This document shows positions 37,275 through 46,192 of a stretch of 64,000 nt of DNA, one piece after another (the first letter of the stretch is position 1; each line of letters starts with the position of its first letter). Both the position numbers and the translations under genes were made by a program. This stretch comes from DASTCZ01 sp035308165 (GTDB taxonomy: Bacteria > Acidobacteriota > Terriglobia > Acidiferrales > UBA7541). Location of the stretch: NCBI GenBank assembly GCA_035308165.1, contig DATGHC010000068.1, positions 120,009 through 184,008 of the forward strand, written 5' to 3'. Below the pieces are notes generated by a model. The model did not search any database and was not told the origin of the DNA. It saw only the letters and a list, made by a program, of their open reading frames with translations.

Positions 37275-37358
37275 GCACCATAGCGTGCCTCAGTCGAGTT
37301 CAACACGATATGGACAAAGACATCCCTCTTTTTAACCGATTAGCACTGGGTTTTGTCC

Positions 37359-38198
37359 TCATTGCCGACGTTTCAGCGCTTGGAGGAGAGCGTCATCTCG
37401 GTCATTGCTAATTTCATTCGCCTCAGGTGGGGCACAAACCAGCTGCGTCAAACGGCGGACAAAACGGATCGGGAGAGCTTTTGCAAAGCACTGTTCCAGT
37501 AACTCGAATATCCCAATTGCAGCAACTAAATCCTCATTATTATGTCTGCCGACCAAATCTTCCCGCGACCTCGGCCACCTCGACAGACATAGGATGCGGA
37601 GCTGCCGCATCTTTTCTCGGTCGACTGCCGATAGGTATTCGTCCAACCAGTGCTGTTCGACCTTGTACTTTGAAATAGCGGCAGTTATCGCACGCTCGTG
37701 TCGAGAGAGTTCAGATGTCAAGAAGGAATGGAAGCGAAGAGGATAGCGTTCCACTGATAGATGCTTACGTTCCAGCTCCCGGTCGGTCCTGACGATGTCT
37801 CTCAAGAGCAGCCATTCACGAATCCTGCGCAAAGTTGACGTGCGCAAAAAAACAGACAACGCTCGGGCAGACTTCAATCGGTCATAGAATGTGTATTTGT
37901 GCTTATCAGGGTTTTTAGGGCAGAAGTAGATTGCAGCCCCAGCTTGTACGTAGGGGGTCCGCTGCAATTTATCGAGGAGTTCCGCGTGGAAGCAATTCAC
38001 GTCAAAGGGTTCCCTGGACATTTGCCGAGCTAATAGCCAAATTCGGGAATCGGAATCGTCGAGTTGTTCTAGGAACGTTTCGAGTGGATGTGGCTGCCTG
38101 ATGTTTTTTCGTGCTGTATCAAAATGAAGTCGATGTCGCTGTTTCAAGTTACCTGGTCTTCTTAAACTGACCTTTTTCAATGTTCGGAGCTTTCCCAT
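37359..38198 (-). CDS. Uncharacterised basic protein heading the mobility block
   Basis: 279 residues, basic and helix-rich, no signal or known domain. It has RHRLHFDTARKN near the start and WPRSREDLVGRHNNEDLVAAIGIFELLEQ near the end. It is first in the minus-strand block with the replication initiator (84 bp downstream). A DNA-binding or replication accessory role is possible from context only. Confidence 0.6.
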   Translation of the reverse strand: MGKLRTLKKVSLRRPGNLKQRHRLHFDTARKNIRQPHPLETFLEQLDDSDSRIWLLARQMSREPFDVNCFHAELLDKLQRTPYVQAGAAIYFCPKNPDKHKYTFYDRLKSARALSVFLRTSTLRRIREWLLLRDIVRTDRELERKHLSVERYPLRFHSFLTSELSRHERAITAAISKYKVEQHWLDEYLSAVDREKMRQLRILCLSRWPRSREDLVGRHNNEDLVAAIGIFELLEQCFAKALPIRFVRRLTQLVCAPPEANEISNDRDDALLQALKRRQ

Positions 38199-38487
38199 TT
38201 TCTTCGTTTTTTATCCATCAAACTGGTTTTTGGCCGTGTTGATTCGTGCTTAGGGCATTTAGGTCTGGTTTCCAGTGGGTTAGTTGAGAGGCCTCGGGCT
38301 GCTATGCGGCCAAACAACTCAGGTCTTGCACCATATATATACAGGTTTGGGTGGTCCAATTTATTGGAGGCGACCCGGCGGGTCAGCGAATGCACTGACG
38401 ATGGCGGCCGATTATCCGATAGACCTGCTAGAAACGCGATGAACACTGGTGATTAGGTGTTTTTGTGATTGCTAGATTTCCGCTTCA
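38199..38487. other. Non-coding stretch upstream of the mobility block
   Basis: No supported gene. It probably contains the promoter of the minus-strand mobility block and leads into the CTAGCGG repeats. Confidence 0.4.
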
Positions 38488-38548
38488 CTAGCGGGCGAAA
38501 GTCATCACATCACGCAGTGTTTATGCGGTTCCTAGCGGCTCTAGCGGG
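38488..38548. repeat. Three CTAGCGG copies, iteron-like
   Basis: CTAGCGG occurs at 38488, 38532 and 38541 (two of them CTAGCGGG). They sit between the mobility block and the ribbon-helix-helix gene and could be an origin or operator. Confidence 0.35.
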
Positions 38549-38556
38549 TTGCGACG

Positions 38557-38727
38557 TCATTTTGTCTTATGGTTCTTGAGAACGTCTCTAGCAGCAATCT
38601 TCGCCAACCCGAGCACTATTCCGGAGTTGGTCACAACAGCGCCCGGCCATCGCTTTTCGGCAGCTTTTTTCAACAACTGGAAATCTTCCGGGCTCATTTT
38701 CACGTTGACCTGAACGGTTCGTTTCAT
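38557..38727 (-). CDS. Ribbon-helix-helix DNA-binding protein
   Basis: 56 residues from ATG38727, with AGGAGG 4 nt upstream. MKRTVQVNVKMSPEDFQLLK is a typical RHH beta strand and first helix; the second helix follows a VVTNSGIVLGLAKIA tract. Such proteins act as small repressors or antitoxin-like regulators. It diverges from the HhH-like gene 45 bp away, which it may regulate. Confidence 0.7.
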   Translation of the reverse strand: MKRTVQVNVKMSPEDFQLLKKAAEKRWPGAVVTNSGIVLGLAKIAARDVLKNHKTK

Positions 38728-38771
38728 AGCCTCCTGTATCGGAGTTTCGCAGTTGCCATTCAACGTTACTA

Positions 38772-39482
38772 TTGGTACCTTTCGTACTCGTGCCGTCTTT
38801 TTTGTCTGCCGCTCAAGCCGCCCAACTGCAAAAAATCGCCCGACGCTACAAGAAGCGGGCGAAGCCGGGAAAGCCATGGGACAGGTGGACGGATGAAGGG
38901 TTGTGGAGAAAAGTTTTGGGGCAGATTGCCGTGGTAGGCAGAGCGGAACCAGGAGAACGCCTGCAGCACGACCCTAAGTTCAAACGGCTGGTGTCAATTA
39001 AGCGATTGAAGAAATTGCGGAGTGATGCGGAATTGCAGAAATACTTGCATGGAGTGTTTGTAAGTCTGGGGGTGCGGTACGTAGGGAAAAGCTGGAAGAA
39101 CGATCGGAAGGCAGTGGCTGCGGTCAAGAATTTCAGAAAATTGATGGCGGCGGGAGGACCAAAGAAATTCTTTGCAGAGGTGGCAAGGTGCAAGACGGAA
39201 GAAGAAAGGATAGAAGCGCTACAAAGAGGATTGAGTTTTTATGGGGATAAATCAGCCAGAGACACTCTGATTGAACTGCAACTAGCGGAGAATTGCATGG
39301 CTTTGGACGCCAGGATATTCGGAGTTCTTCGGCAAGTCGGCGTTAAGGTGAGCCCGAACGATATCTACAAGCAAATCGAAAGGGAATTAATCGAGAAGGT
39401 TGCCACGCCATTACGAATCTCTGGAGCACAGTTAGACCGCCTCCTTTTCAAAAATCATGACCGAATCTTGAAACATGGATAA
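38772..39482 (+). CDS. HhH DNA-glycosylase-like protein
   Basis: 236 residues, TTG start at 38772 (a GTG at 38790 is an alternative; no clear Shine-Dalgarno). The C-terminal part has SFYGDKSARDTLIEL (hairpin-like) followed by ENCMALDARIFGVLRQVG. The Asp in ALDARI corresponds to the catalytic Asp of HhH-GPD base-excision glycosylases. The N-terminal 90 residues are highly basic. This may be a base-excision or modified-base-recognising enzyme. The assignment is by pattern and modest. Confidence 0.5.
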   Translation: MVPFVLVPSFLSAAQAAQLQKIARRYKKRAKPGKPWDRWTDEGLWRKVLGQIAVVGRAEPGERLQHDPKFKRLVSIKRLKKLRSDAELQKYLHGVFVSLGVRYVGKSWKNDRKAVAAVKNFRKLMAAGGPKKFFAEVARCKTEEERIEALQRGLSFYGDKSARDTLIELQLAENCMALDARIFGVLRQVGVKVSPNDIYKQIERELIEKVATPLRISGAQLDRLLFKNHDRILKHG

Positions 39483-39654
39483 GATGTTTTTTCGCATTGA
39501 TATTATTTAGCCCTGCGGCCTGCCTCTATTCTCTGCAAAACCATCAAAACTGCAAAACTAGTTGCTTCGCGGTTGCCTGTAGGTCGCTCGCCAGAAATCT
39601 GCGTAAAAGCCTCGTAACGCAGCATAACTTTCATGGATTCCACCAGCATGCTCA

Positions 39655-40092
39655 GAATCCGTTGCACGCATCACCGTTTTTCACTGTTACACGCATCCTG
39701 CGGTGTTTTCGCGGGAACAGGCATAACTATTGCAGGCTGGGCCGGACGACACCGCTGTGCAGCCCTAATTCGCGGGAACATGTATTGTGCAGGGGTCTAG
39801 ACCGCGGTTTTCACACTTTCACGAATGGGTGTCAAACGAGGCAACCCGGCACTCTCCAAAGTAACGAACAGCATTCCTCCACTAGTGTCTTTTGCGCCAC
39901 CTCGAACGCCTTTCCGCAAAGCAACTTGTCTGAGTTTCTGAGGTGAGTGTTGCATTGAATGCGTGGCGACGAACTGCGTAGGCAAGCTGTCCAGAGTGCA
40001 CTTTTTATCGTGCCGACACGCCGGAGCGATAGCCGGGCCGGTGAATTCTGGGGCGATCCTTGAAGCCTGGCGGGAGCTTCATGCTATGCCAG
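39655..40092. repeat. Dispersed island repeat, copy A
   Basis: About 440 bp. It shares with copies B and D the blocks gaactgcgtaggcaagctgt, the following agtgcactttttatcgtg and cgccggagcgatagccgg, and with B the block ttcactgtt...gcatcctg...gtgttttcgcgggaacaggcat. It lies between the HhH-like gene and the nuclease operon. Nothing else recognisable is in 39483-39654. Confidence 0.75.
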
Positions 40093-40229
40093 TCAGCCAT
40101 TGCTTCTGCAGCATCTTTATAAACGCGCTGGGCCTTCCTGGGGGTGTCGTTCGCTCGCTGGATGTTTTTACTTGGGGGGAGATTCCTTTGGGGAGTGGAA
40201 GGCATTTTGGTAGACGTTTGATCTGCCAT
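40005..40229 (-). CDS. Possible small protein overlapping repeat A
   Basis: 74 residues from ATG40229 with GGAG 7 nt upstream. The C-terminal 30 residues are encoded inside repeat copy A; the corresponding frame in copy B stops after a similar MKLPTGSKD segment. It could be a real small gene fused to the repeat, or an artefact of it. Confidence 0.3.
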   Translation of the reverse strand: MADQTSTKMPSTPQRNLPPSKNIQRANDTPRKAQRVYKDAAEAMADWHSMKLPPGFKDRPRIHRPGYRSGVSAR

Positions 40230-40386
40230 TTGCAGGCTCCGACACTCTAGCGAGAAGGGTCGATGCAAAACGATTGTCCCGCCTTCAGCTTGGCCAATCG
40301 ACGTGCAAGTTTGCCCCACTTGGTCTGAGATGTCGGCTTGCGCTTCATGCTCTCGCTTTCATTCTATCCGCTCCGGCTTGAGTTCT

Positions 40387-41361
40387 TCACCTCCCGTCCT
40401 TCACGTAGTGTTTCCTCAATCGCTCTAGTAGCTTCGTCCCTGGACTCCTGGTTATTTCGATTGAAAACACCTTGTCGGCCTTCTTGCCGAGTTCTCTGTA
40501 TGTGGCCCGCAGTGCACGCCGAAAGGCACCGTCGATGTGGAATGGTTGAGAGGGGCATGCTGAGTTCCTATAGAGCTGACCCGCTTCATAGGGCCAGTCC
40601 TTGTTGTAGCGCTTATCACGCCGATTGGGCAGTACGACCCGGTGCACGTACAACCAACCGGAGACAACTGGTCCCCTGGAGGACCCAAGGATTAGTGTGA
40701 GAGCAAAATCTTCCGGATTCAATTCGCCTTTTCGGCAATTGACCCAGTCGAAGACCGTCGAACTCCCCGTCTCTTCTTTGGCGACATCCCGTAAACGCTG
40801 GCTTGGACTAGAAGTGTGGAGGTTGATGCAACAAAGAAGCCACCGAGGACGCTTCACCATGCTGAGCCAATCAAGGAAGCTCCTCTTCTCTTGAGGCCTA
40901 AGTGACCTCCTGATGGTCGCCGCCGCGGCTCGCTTAAGTTTTGCCAGCGCAGACTTGGTGACCTTTTGAGGGCTCACCGCTTCCAAGAGTGCGTCGATAT
41001 CAATGGATGTACTAGGGAGAAGGACGCCGGCTTCATGGAGGGCACCTGCGCCGTATGCGTTGGTGGACAAGTTCGCGGATGTCACTACGGCGCCGTGATT
41101 CTTGGTCCAGTACACTTTCATGTGAAGGCGCTTCGCAAAGCGGACGTCAACCTTCTTCTTGAGCAGAAACCCGACTGTGGTTGGGTTAGTGCCTGGAGCC
41201 TGGGGCCAGCAAACGAGTTCGAGGCCTTTTGGTCTTGGCAAGTATGCTTCTGCGTTCTTGCCCACAAACGCCACAAGTGCCACTCTACGACCCTTTTCTT
41301 TGTTGAAGAGCCGCCTGACCTCCTTCCGGATTGATTGCCCGTCAGGTAATAATCGTGTCAT
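40387..41361 (-). CDS. PLD-type (HKD) nuclease
   Basis: 324 residues from ATG41361; a longer frame to 41499 would overlap the upstream gene. One HKD-like motif is seen: LHMKVYW (His80, Lys82), then GAVVTSANLST, the usual strand and Ser/Asn element of phospholipase-D nucleases. A single copy implies dimerisation, as in Nuc and BfiI. The C-terminal half is uncharacterised and may recognise a substrate. It is the last gene of a five-gene minus-strand operon with three PD-(D/E)XK proteins. Confidence 0.7.
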   Translation of the reverse strand: MTRLLPDGQSIRKEVRRLFNKEKGRRVALVAFVGKNAEAYLPRPKGLELVCWPQAPGTNPTTVGFLLKKKVDVRFAKRLHMKVYWTKNHGAVVTSANLSTNAYGAGALHEAGVLLPSTSIDIDALLEAVSPQKVTKSALAKLKRAAAATIRRSLRPQEKRSFLDWLSMVKRPRWLLCCINLHTSSPSQRLRDVAKEETGSSTVFDWVNCRKGELNPEDFALTLILGSSRGPVVSGWLYVHRVVLPNRRDKRYNKDWPYEAGQLYRNSACPSQPFHIDGAFRRALRATYRELGKKADKVFSIEITRSPGTKLLERLRKHYVKDGR

Positions 41362-41419
41362 GTTGTGGCTCGCATGTGGCCCGCAGCCAAAGGAACCCAC
41401 TGACTGAGAAATTCCATGC

Positions 41420-42115
41420 TTATATGGTTTTGGCGTTAAGGCGTCCGACGTGATAGGCGCAGTCCTCGCAGTCCAGATCGTCGCCAGGATACGGCCCATT
41501 CAACAACTTCACCATCGCCTTGAGCTTGCCTTCAAGCAACGCAAGGTCGAGCTTTACTGGATCAATGTGCGCCGTAAACTCTACCTGCAACGAACCATTC
41601 TTCGCGTCTTTCACGAAATAGTGCAGGATGATCGCACGGTCCGATGTCGGCAAACCATGGCGGTGGAACATGAAAGCGTACGCGGTAAGCTGGAGCACGT
41701 AGTATTTCTGCTTGTCCGCTTTAGGCGCATATCCGGATGATTTGAAATCGGTTGCAATCAGGTGGCCATCTTTTTCAAGCAACACCTCATCAAGCTTGCC
41801 TCCCAGCTCATATCCGACTTTTTCGTTGATCACCTTGAGATGCGACGTGCTGCCGCGCCATTTGCTAAGCGTTTCTATATCGGGAAAGAGCTTGACGCCC
41901 TCTTTTGTGAGTGCGGCAACCTCCGGCGGCAATGTTCCTTTCGTGCGAAAGGAGTCGTAGCGGGATTTCAAGACGCTGTCCATCGCCATATTGAGCACCG
42001 GCGGGAAGCTCGGAGCTTTCCCGTGGTGATGCTCAAGCCAAAAACACGACTTGCATTCCTCGAAGGTGTATAAGCCGCTCGGGCTCAATTTCCACAATCC
42101 TTCTTTGGTTTTCAT
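41420..42115 (-). CDS. Cas4/RecB-like PD-(D/E)XK nuclease with four cysteines
   Basis: 231 residues. The nuclease core is GGKLDEVLL (Asp109), then LIATDFKSS (Asp123, Lys125), then VLQLTAYAF with Gln142, as in RecB/Cas4. Cys21 and Cys24 near the N-terminus and Cys216 and Cys219 near the C-terminus could hold a Fe-S cluster, as in Cas4/AddB. No cas1 or cas2 is in the window, so it is not a CRISPR Cas4. A 5'-3' exonuclease or DNA-end trimming role is the family expectation. Confidence 0.8.
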   Translation of the reverse strand: MKTKEGLWKLSPSGLYTFEECKSCFWLEHHHGKAPSFPPVLNMAMDSVLKSRYDSFRTKGTLPPEVAALTKEGVKLFPDIETLSKWRGSTSHLKVINEKVGYELGGKLDEVLLEKDGHLIATDFKSSGYAPKADKQKYYVLQLTAYAFMFHRHGLPTSDRAIILHYFVKDAKNGSLQVEFTAHIDPVKLDLALLEGKLKAMVKLLNGPYPGDDLDCEDCAYHVGRLNAKTI

Positions 42116-42221
42116 CGATAAGCAATCCTAAGCAGGCAAATAGCATGAGTGCCTCGATTTAGCCCAAATCTTTTCGGATCGGGGGTCTGCACACGAGCAA
42201 GGCGTTGTTGCGAAATGCCAC

Positions 42222-42689
42222 TCATGAATTCCAGAGAACGTTCCAGTTGTTGGCCGGTACTCTTGGTTGCTTGTTGCGATCCTTTAAGTACCAACTGCCC
42301 GGCCAATTCTTGGTCGGTTTGGTCCTCTCTTTTTGAACCCTTGAGGAGGGCACAATGAAGGCTTCGAAAACCTTCGATTTGCTATCGCCCACCTTGCCAT
42401 GACACAGCCGCACAAATGCGTAATAAAAATGAGGATGTACTGGCGCCCTCCCTGGCCGTGAAAGAGGCCAGAAACCTTGTGGCTTCTCACTCAAAGTCGT
42501 CTTGACTTCTAGTGCACGAAACTCGATCTTGTTTCCCTTTCGTTTCACCAATACAAGGTCCATACCACGAATATTTCCAGTCGTTGGGAGAGCAACTATG
42601 CCTCGCCGATACAATTCAGAAGCCACGAAGTGTACTCCCGCCTCGCCTTTTTCGGCATTGTGCTCACGTGCTTTTCCAACTCTTGCCAT
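42222..42689 (-). CDS. PD-(D/E)XK restriction/Hjc-like endonuclease
   Basis: 155 residues. The core is GEAGVHFVASELYRRG (Glu16), IRGMDLVLVKR (Asp44) and FRALEVKTT (Glu61, Lys63), as in archaeal Hjc-like and DUF4365-type endonucleases. No methyltransferase partner is adjacent. It is the third gene in the operon. The region between it and the NucS-like gene is 153 bp. Confidence 0.72.
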   Translation of the reverse strand: MARVGKAREHNAEKGEAGVHFVASELYRRGIVALPTTGNIRGMDLVLVKRKGNKIEFRALEVKTTLSEKPQGFWPLSRPGRAPVHPHFYYAFVRLCHGKVGDSKSKVFEAFIVPSSRVQKERTKPTKNWPGSWYLKDRNKQPRVPANNWNVLWNS

Positions 42690-42842
42690 CGAATGAGATT
42701 CCTCGGATTCAGCCGAGATTTAGACCTGTCGCATGCGCATCATAGGCTTCTCATCCCCTCGACTCAACGAATTTGGCAGATGAGCAGACCCGACGGCTGG
42801 TTCTGGCCGAAAAACAGCGTATCTGGAAGTTGAGATGCGTCT

Positions 42843-43715
42843 TTAGGGCTGCTTAATGATGCGTGCACCTGGAACGTCATTCCGGAGGGGCATGTCCGTA
42901 TTGTAGTACCGAAGTTCTGACAACTGGATGGGGTCAATCTGCCTGAGGTTGCGGAATCCATAGTAAAATCGGCCAGTTGTTCCTGCACTGTCTGGCAATC
43001 TCTTCTCGACAGGATCTTCCATTCTCAATTCTACAAAGTCGGCTTGGGCAGTTACCGCTATGTTGCCTTTCTCCTTAAAGTAGACGTTGTGAATGTTCAA
43101 CTCAGCCGCCTGCCCAATCGAAGCGTTGGTGTAGAAATACAGAACATTGTTTCCAGCATCAAAGTATTGGCGTGCCTTGTCTAGCCACTTGCCTTCGACA
43201 GGTGCAAATAGAGCAGCCGGACCGCCCTCCTTGCGTACCTGTGATGATTTCGAAGGTCGCTTATGTGTTCCTCCAGCTTCGCTGGCATCTAACCCGATGT
43301 GTGTAGCGGCGGACGGATCTAGAGGTGTGCGGTCATCGAAAGACTTCAATAGTCCTTCATCACCCTTTTCGCGCAGGAACTTGCGAACTTCTGATGGCGT
43401 GATCTCTCTCCAGGCAATCCCGTGATAGTCAAGGCTTGCTTGTATGTTAGGGGGCACTCTCGTGCCAATAAGCATTACCCGGACCGGTCGATCGGAGACA
43501 AGCCAGCCTTCGTACGCCATGATTTGCCCAATATCCTTGTCCTTGATGGGGCCCCACTTAAGTTCCAGGACCAATTGGTCCCCCAAGTGGTCTTCGAAAA
43601 GAAGGTCCATCCGCCTTCCGTGGACAACCTGCTGCCTGCCAATCAGGCGGAGGCCTTCCTCAATGAGGTCCGGGTACTTTGCGATCGCCGTTTCGAAATC
43701 TCTCTCTGTGGCCAT
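42843..43715 (-). CDS. NucS-like (DUF91) PD-(D/E)XK endonuclease
   Basis: 290 residues. The nuclease part (about 1-120) has GRRMDLLFEDHLGDQLVLELKWG in two parts: Asp37, Glu51 and Lys53, followed by IGQIMAYEGWL. This is the NucS/EndoMS core. The C-terminal half (about 185-290) is a beta-rich domain with NNVLYFYTNASIG and may be a sensor or binding domain not found in NucS. A role in cleaving mismatched or foreign DNA is inferred. Confidence 0.72.
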   Translation of the reverse strand: MATERDFETAIAKYPDLIEEGLRLIGRQQVVHGRRMDLLFEDHLGDQLVLELKWGPIKDKDIGQIMAYEGWLVSDRPVRVMLIGTRVPPNIQASLDYHGIAWREITPSEVRKFLREKGDEGLLKSFDDRTPLDPSAATHIGLDASEAGGTHKRPSKSSQVRKEGGPAALFAPVEGKWLDKARQYFDAGNNVLYFYTNASIGQAAELNIHNVYFKEKGNIAVTAQADFVELRMEDPVEKRLPDSAGTTGRFYYGFRNLRQIDPIQLSELRYYNTDMPLRNDVPGARIIKQP

Positions 43716-43892
43716 GGGAAATAAGTCGGAAATTCCGTTTTGACCTCGCGGTCGAGCGATAACTTATACCTGACCGCCTCAGTTTGCAAAGTCTGAGGCT
43801 TTCCTTCAAATGTGTATTTTTGTTGTATTACTCTGGCTAAAAATCGCAATCGTTCTGTGATTCGCAAGAATAAAAGCACCCGGTGTGCAAAA

Positions 43893-44720
43893 TCACCCCA
43901 TCCAATCAGCCGACTTGAGAGTCTTGCGCTCGTGATCAACAAATAGCTGGTCTGCATCGATTCCGAGCGTGGAAAGTGCGTGCGCTTCCGCTGCCGGAAT
44001 TCTGCCGTGATGGAAAATATACTGTTGGGCTGTTTTTTCAGCCTGCGCGGCTCTACCCAACGCCGTGAGGCACATCAGCTTGTTCTCAAGCGCCAGATAG
44101 AAGGGCTCGTTCGCTTGCTTTGTTTTTGCAGGAGTATCTGTGGCAACGTCCTCGAGCCGATATGGCGCGTTGCCTTCGCCAATTGAGATGGCCTTATCGA
44201 ACCAATCCAACGCTTCTTCGTACTCGCCGCGCACGTAGTGATACCAGCCGATGTTGTTCAAGCAATCGCGTTGGAAGTCTTTGTCCGTGGAATCGAAGTA
44301 TTGCAGGGCCTTGAAATAGTACGAAAGAGCATGATCGGTCTGCCCCAATGCCGTCAGATGGGTGCCAAGCTTGAGGTGAACATTCCCGTTGGCGGGATTG
44401 TCCGCCAGTTCTTGAAGGATGGCGGGAAGAGCCGATTCGTATTCTTCTACTTCCTCTTTGGCTCGCTTGCAGATTTGAATAAGCTCGGCTAGGTCAGAGG
44501 AACTTGTTCCTTCCGGTGCGCAATTCATGGCTTTGCGGCTCACCTGCCAAGCCTTGTAGAAATTACCGCCGAGCCAAGCTTCTTTCGATTCGGCAAGGGC
44601 CGTCGTGACTTGGCTGCTCATTTCTGGTTCGATTGTCACAAGACCCTTCACAGAACGTCTCCCGAGTAGCGAATCAAATATGTCGGTGATGGCACGGGTT
44701 ATCAAATTTCGTCTGTTCAT
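43893..44720 (-). CDS. TPR-repeat protein heading the nuclease operon
   Basis: 275 residues with three or more tetratricopeptide repeats, about 110-240 (NVHLKLGTHLTALGQTDHAL, CLNNIGWYHYVRGEYEEALD, LENKLMCLTALGRAAQAE). No signal peptide. It is first in the minus-strand series TPR, NucS-like, PD-(D/E)XK, Cas4-like, PLD. It may scaffold or sense for them. Confidence 0.75.
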   Translation of the reverse strand: MNRRNLITRAITDIFDSLLGRRSVKGLVTIEPEMSSQVTTALAESKEAWLGGNFYKAWQVSRKAMNCAPEGTSSSDLAELIQICKRAKEEVEEYESALPAILQELADNPANGNVHLKLGTHLTALGQTDHALSYYFKALQYFDSTDKDFQRDCLNNIGWYHYVRGEYEEALDWFDKAISIGEGNAPYRLEDVATDTPAKTKQANEPFYLALENKLMCLTALGRAAQAEKTAQQYIFHHGRIPAAEAHALSTLGIDADQLFVDHERKTLKSADWMG

Positions 44721-44870
44721 GATTGACCTACTGTCATTAGCATTATTTCTGTTAGGTCGAGCATATTCCGATCGAAAGGCAGCGCGCCAAGTTTCTCCCG
44801 CATCGAATTATTAAAAACTAGAATGGGGCTCCGTGACACGGTATCTAATGATAGCAGCACCCGGAGCTGC

Positions 44871-45322
44871 GGAAACACTTCAGAACTTTGTCTAACATCA
44901 AAGGGATCAAGAAGTTATAAAAATTTCGTTGTCCACAAACACCGTCCTTCACTGTTCCAAGCATCCTGACGTGTTTTTGCGGCAACAAGCATCCTTTCTG
45001 CAGGCCGCTTTCTCCAACACCGCTGTGAAGCCCTTATCGCCAGCGACGCAGGTTGTCCAGGGGTGGCTTGACCGCATACCGGCCTCAGCTCCCTAAAATC
45101 TTCAATTTCCCACATGCTCATCTCACACATGCCTTTACTCCTCACTTCGCAATTTCTTCCGCAAGGCATCTTGCCAGAGTTTTTGAGGTGAACGCTGCGG
45201 TCAATGCACGGCGATGAACTGCGTAGGCAAGCTGTAAAGAATGCACTTCTTATCGTGGCGCAACGCCGGGCCGATAGCCTGCGGGGCTCAGTCCTTGCTA
45301 CCTGTAGGGAGCTTCATGTTAT
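44871..45322. repeat. Dispersed island repeat, copy B
   Basis: About 450 bp, matching copy A from 39681 on and copy D in its 3' third. Its 5' edge (44871-44910) also resembles the segment before copies C and D (gaactttgtctaac versus gaactctatctaac). It fills the gap after the TPR gene; 45323-45540 holds nothing recognised. Confidence 0.75.
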
Positions 45323-45540
45323 GCCCGTTGGGTACCCTCTTACTTCAGGCGATCGAAGTACCTCTCATCTCGGCGACCCCGCAATCTGATGAATAACTCA
45401 TCGAGTCGTTTTGGTCCAACCGAAATCCACTCCGACCACACCTCATTCATGCCATGCGGGTAGACTCCCCGCCACTTTTCCGAGTTATTCGTTGGTCTTT
45501 TTCATTTCCACTCAACGGGCTGATTGGATGTCGCCGGCAT

Positions 45541-45885
45541 CTAATCAGAATCTGACCGCAGAGATCTGGTTGTAAGAAAAAATACTCTCGCGATTATCCC
45601 ACCCAAGAAACATGCCAGGACGGGCAAAAGAAAGCTTAGAATCCTCAAAAACGTCTCGACACCTTTCAAAGGATAATACGGAATGTATCCGTATCGGACT
45701 CCGAAGTGGTTCCCAATGAACATAACGATTCTATTGAGTGCGCCCCCGATGGGCTCCCCGGTGAATGCCCAAATCCTGGATGTAACTTCGCGCGCCCGAC
45801 CTCCCATGTGGTCGAACAAAAACAATAAAATCCATCCGAGAATTCCGGGTACAATTCCGAAAACACCCCATCTGAACCAGCGCAT
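45541..45885 (-). CDS. Small two-TM membrane protein
   Basis: 114 residues. Hydrophobic helices are at about 6-25 (WGVFGIVPGILGWILLFLF) and 78-102 (FLRILSFLLPVLACFLGGII). A good Shine-Dalgarno (GGGAGGA) precedes ATG45885. No family recognised. It stands alone next to repeat copy B. Confidence 0.6.
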   Translation of the reverse strand: MRWFRWGVFGIVPGILGWILLFLFDHMGGRAREVTSRIWAFTGEPIGGALNRIVMFIGNHFGVRYGYIPYYPLKGVETFLRILSFLLPVLACFLGGIIARVFFLTTRSLRSDSD

Positions 45886-46037
45886 TGGGTTTATTCCTCC
45901 CGGCTATAGCCTGAAGTCGTCAAAAAATATACTCCATTAAAAGTGGTGCGCCCACGGGAACGATTTTAGAACTCTTATCGGGGAGTTTTTGTCAAATTTG
46001 TCGCAAGTTGGTTTCTTGGCAGGATTTCTTATGTAGT

Positions 46038-46075
46038 GTCGCCTCGGGGTGCAGGGACGTGTCCGGTGAGGCGAC
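46038..46075. repeat. Inverted repeat in the gap before a secreted-protein gene
   Basis: Arms gtcgcctc (46038-46045) and gaggcgac (46068-46075), 8 bp perfect, enclose ggac/gtcc. The rest of 45886-46192 has no supported gene. It could be a folded RNA element or an operator. Confidence 0.35.
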
Positions 46076-46192
46076 TTATCAGGACTTGTAAAAGACACGC
46101 TAGCCACGCAACGTCTCGGTAGCCTGTCGGCATCTCAGAGGGCAACAATTAGGCAGGAAGAAATTCGGACAAAGGAGGTCGCCGGTTGATTC

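Noticed and set aside
37427..38446. Further small frames around the first mobility-block gene
   Set aside because: No ribosome site, biased composition and no recognisable motif; treated as chance frames.
41420..42115. CRISPR adaptation gene cas4
   Set aside because: No cas1/cas2, effector genes or repeat-spacer arrays were found anywhere in the window.
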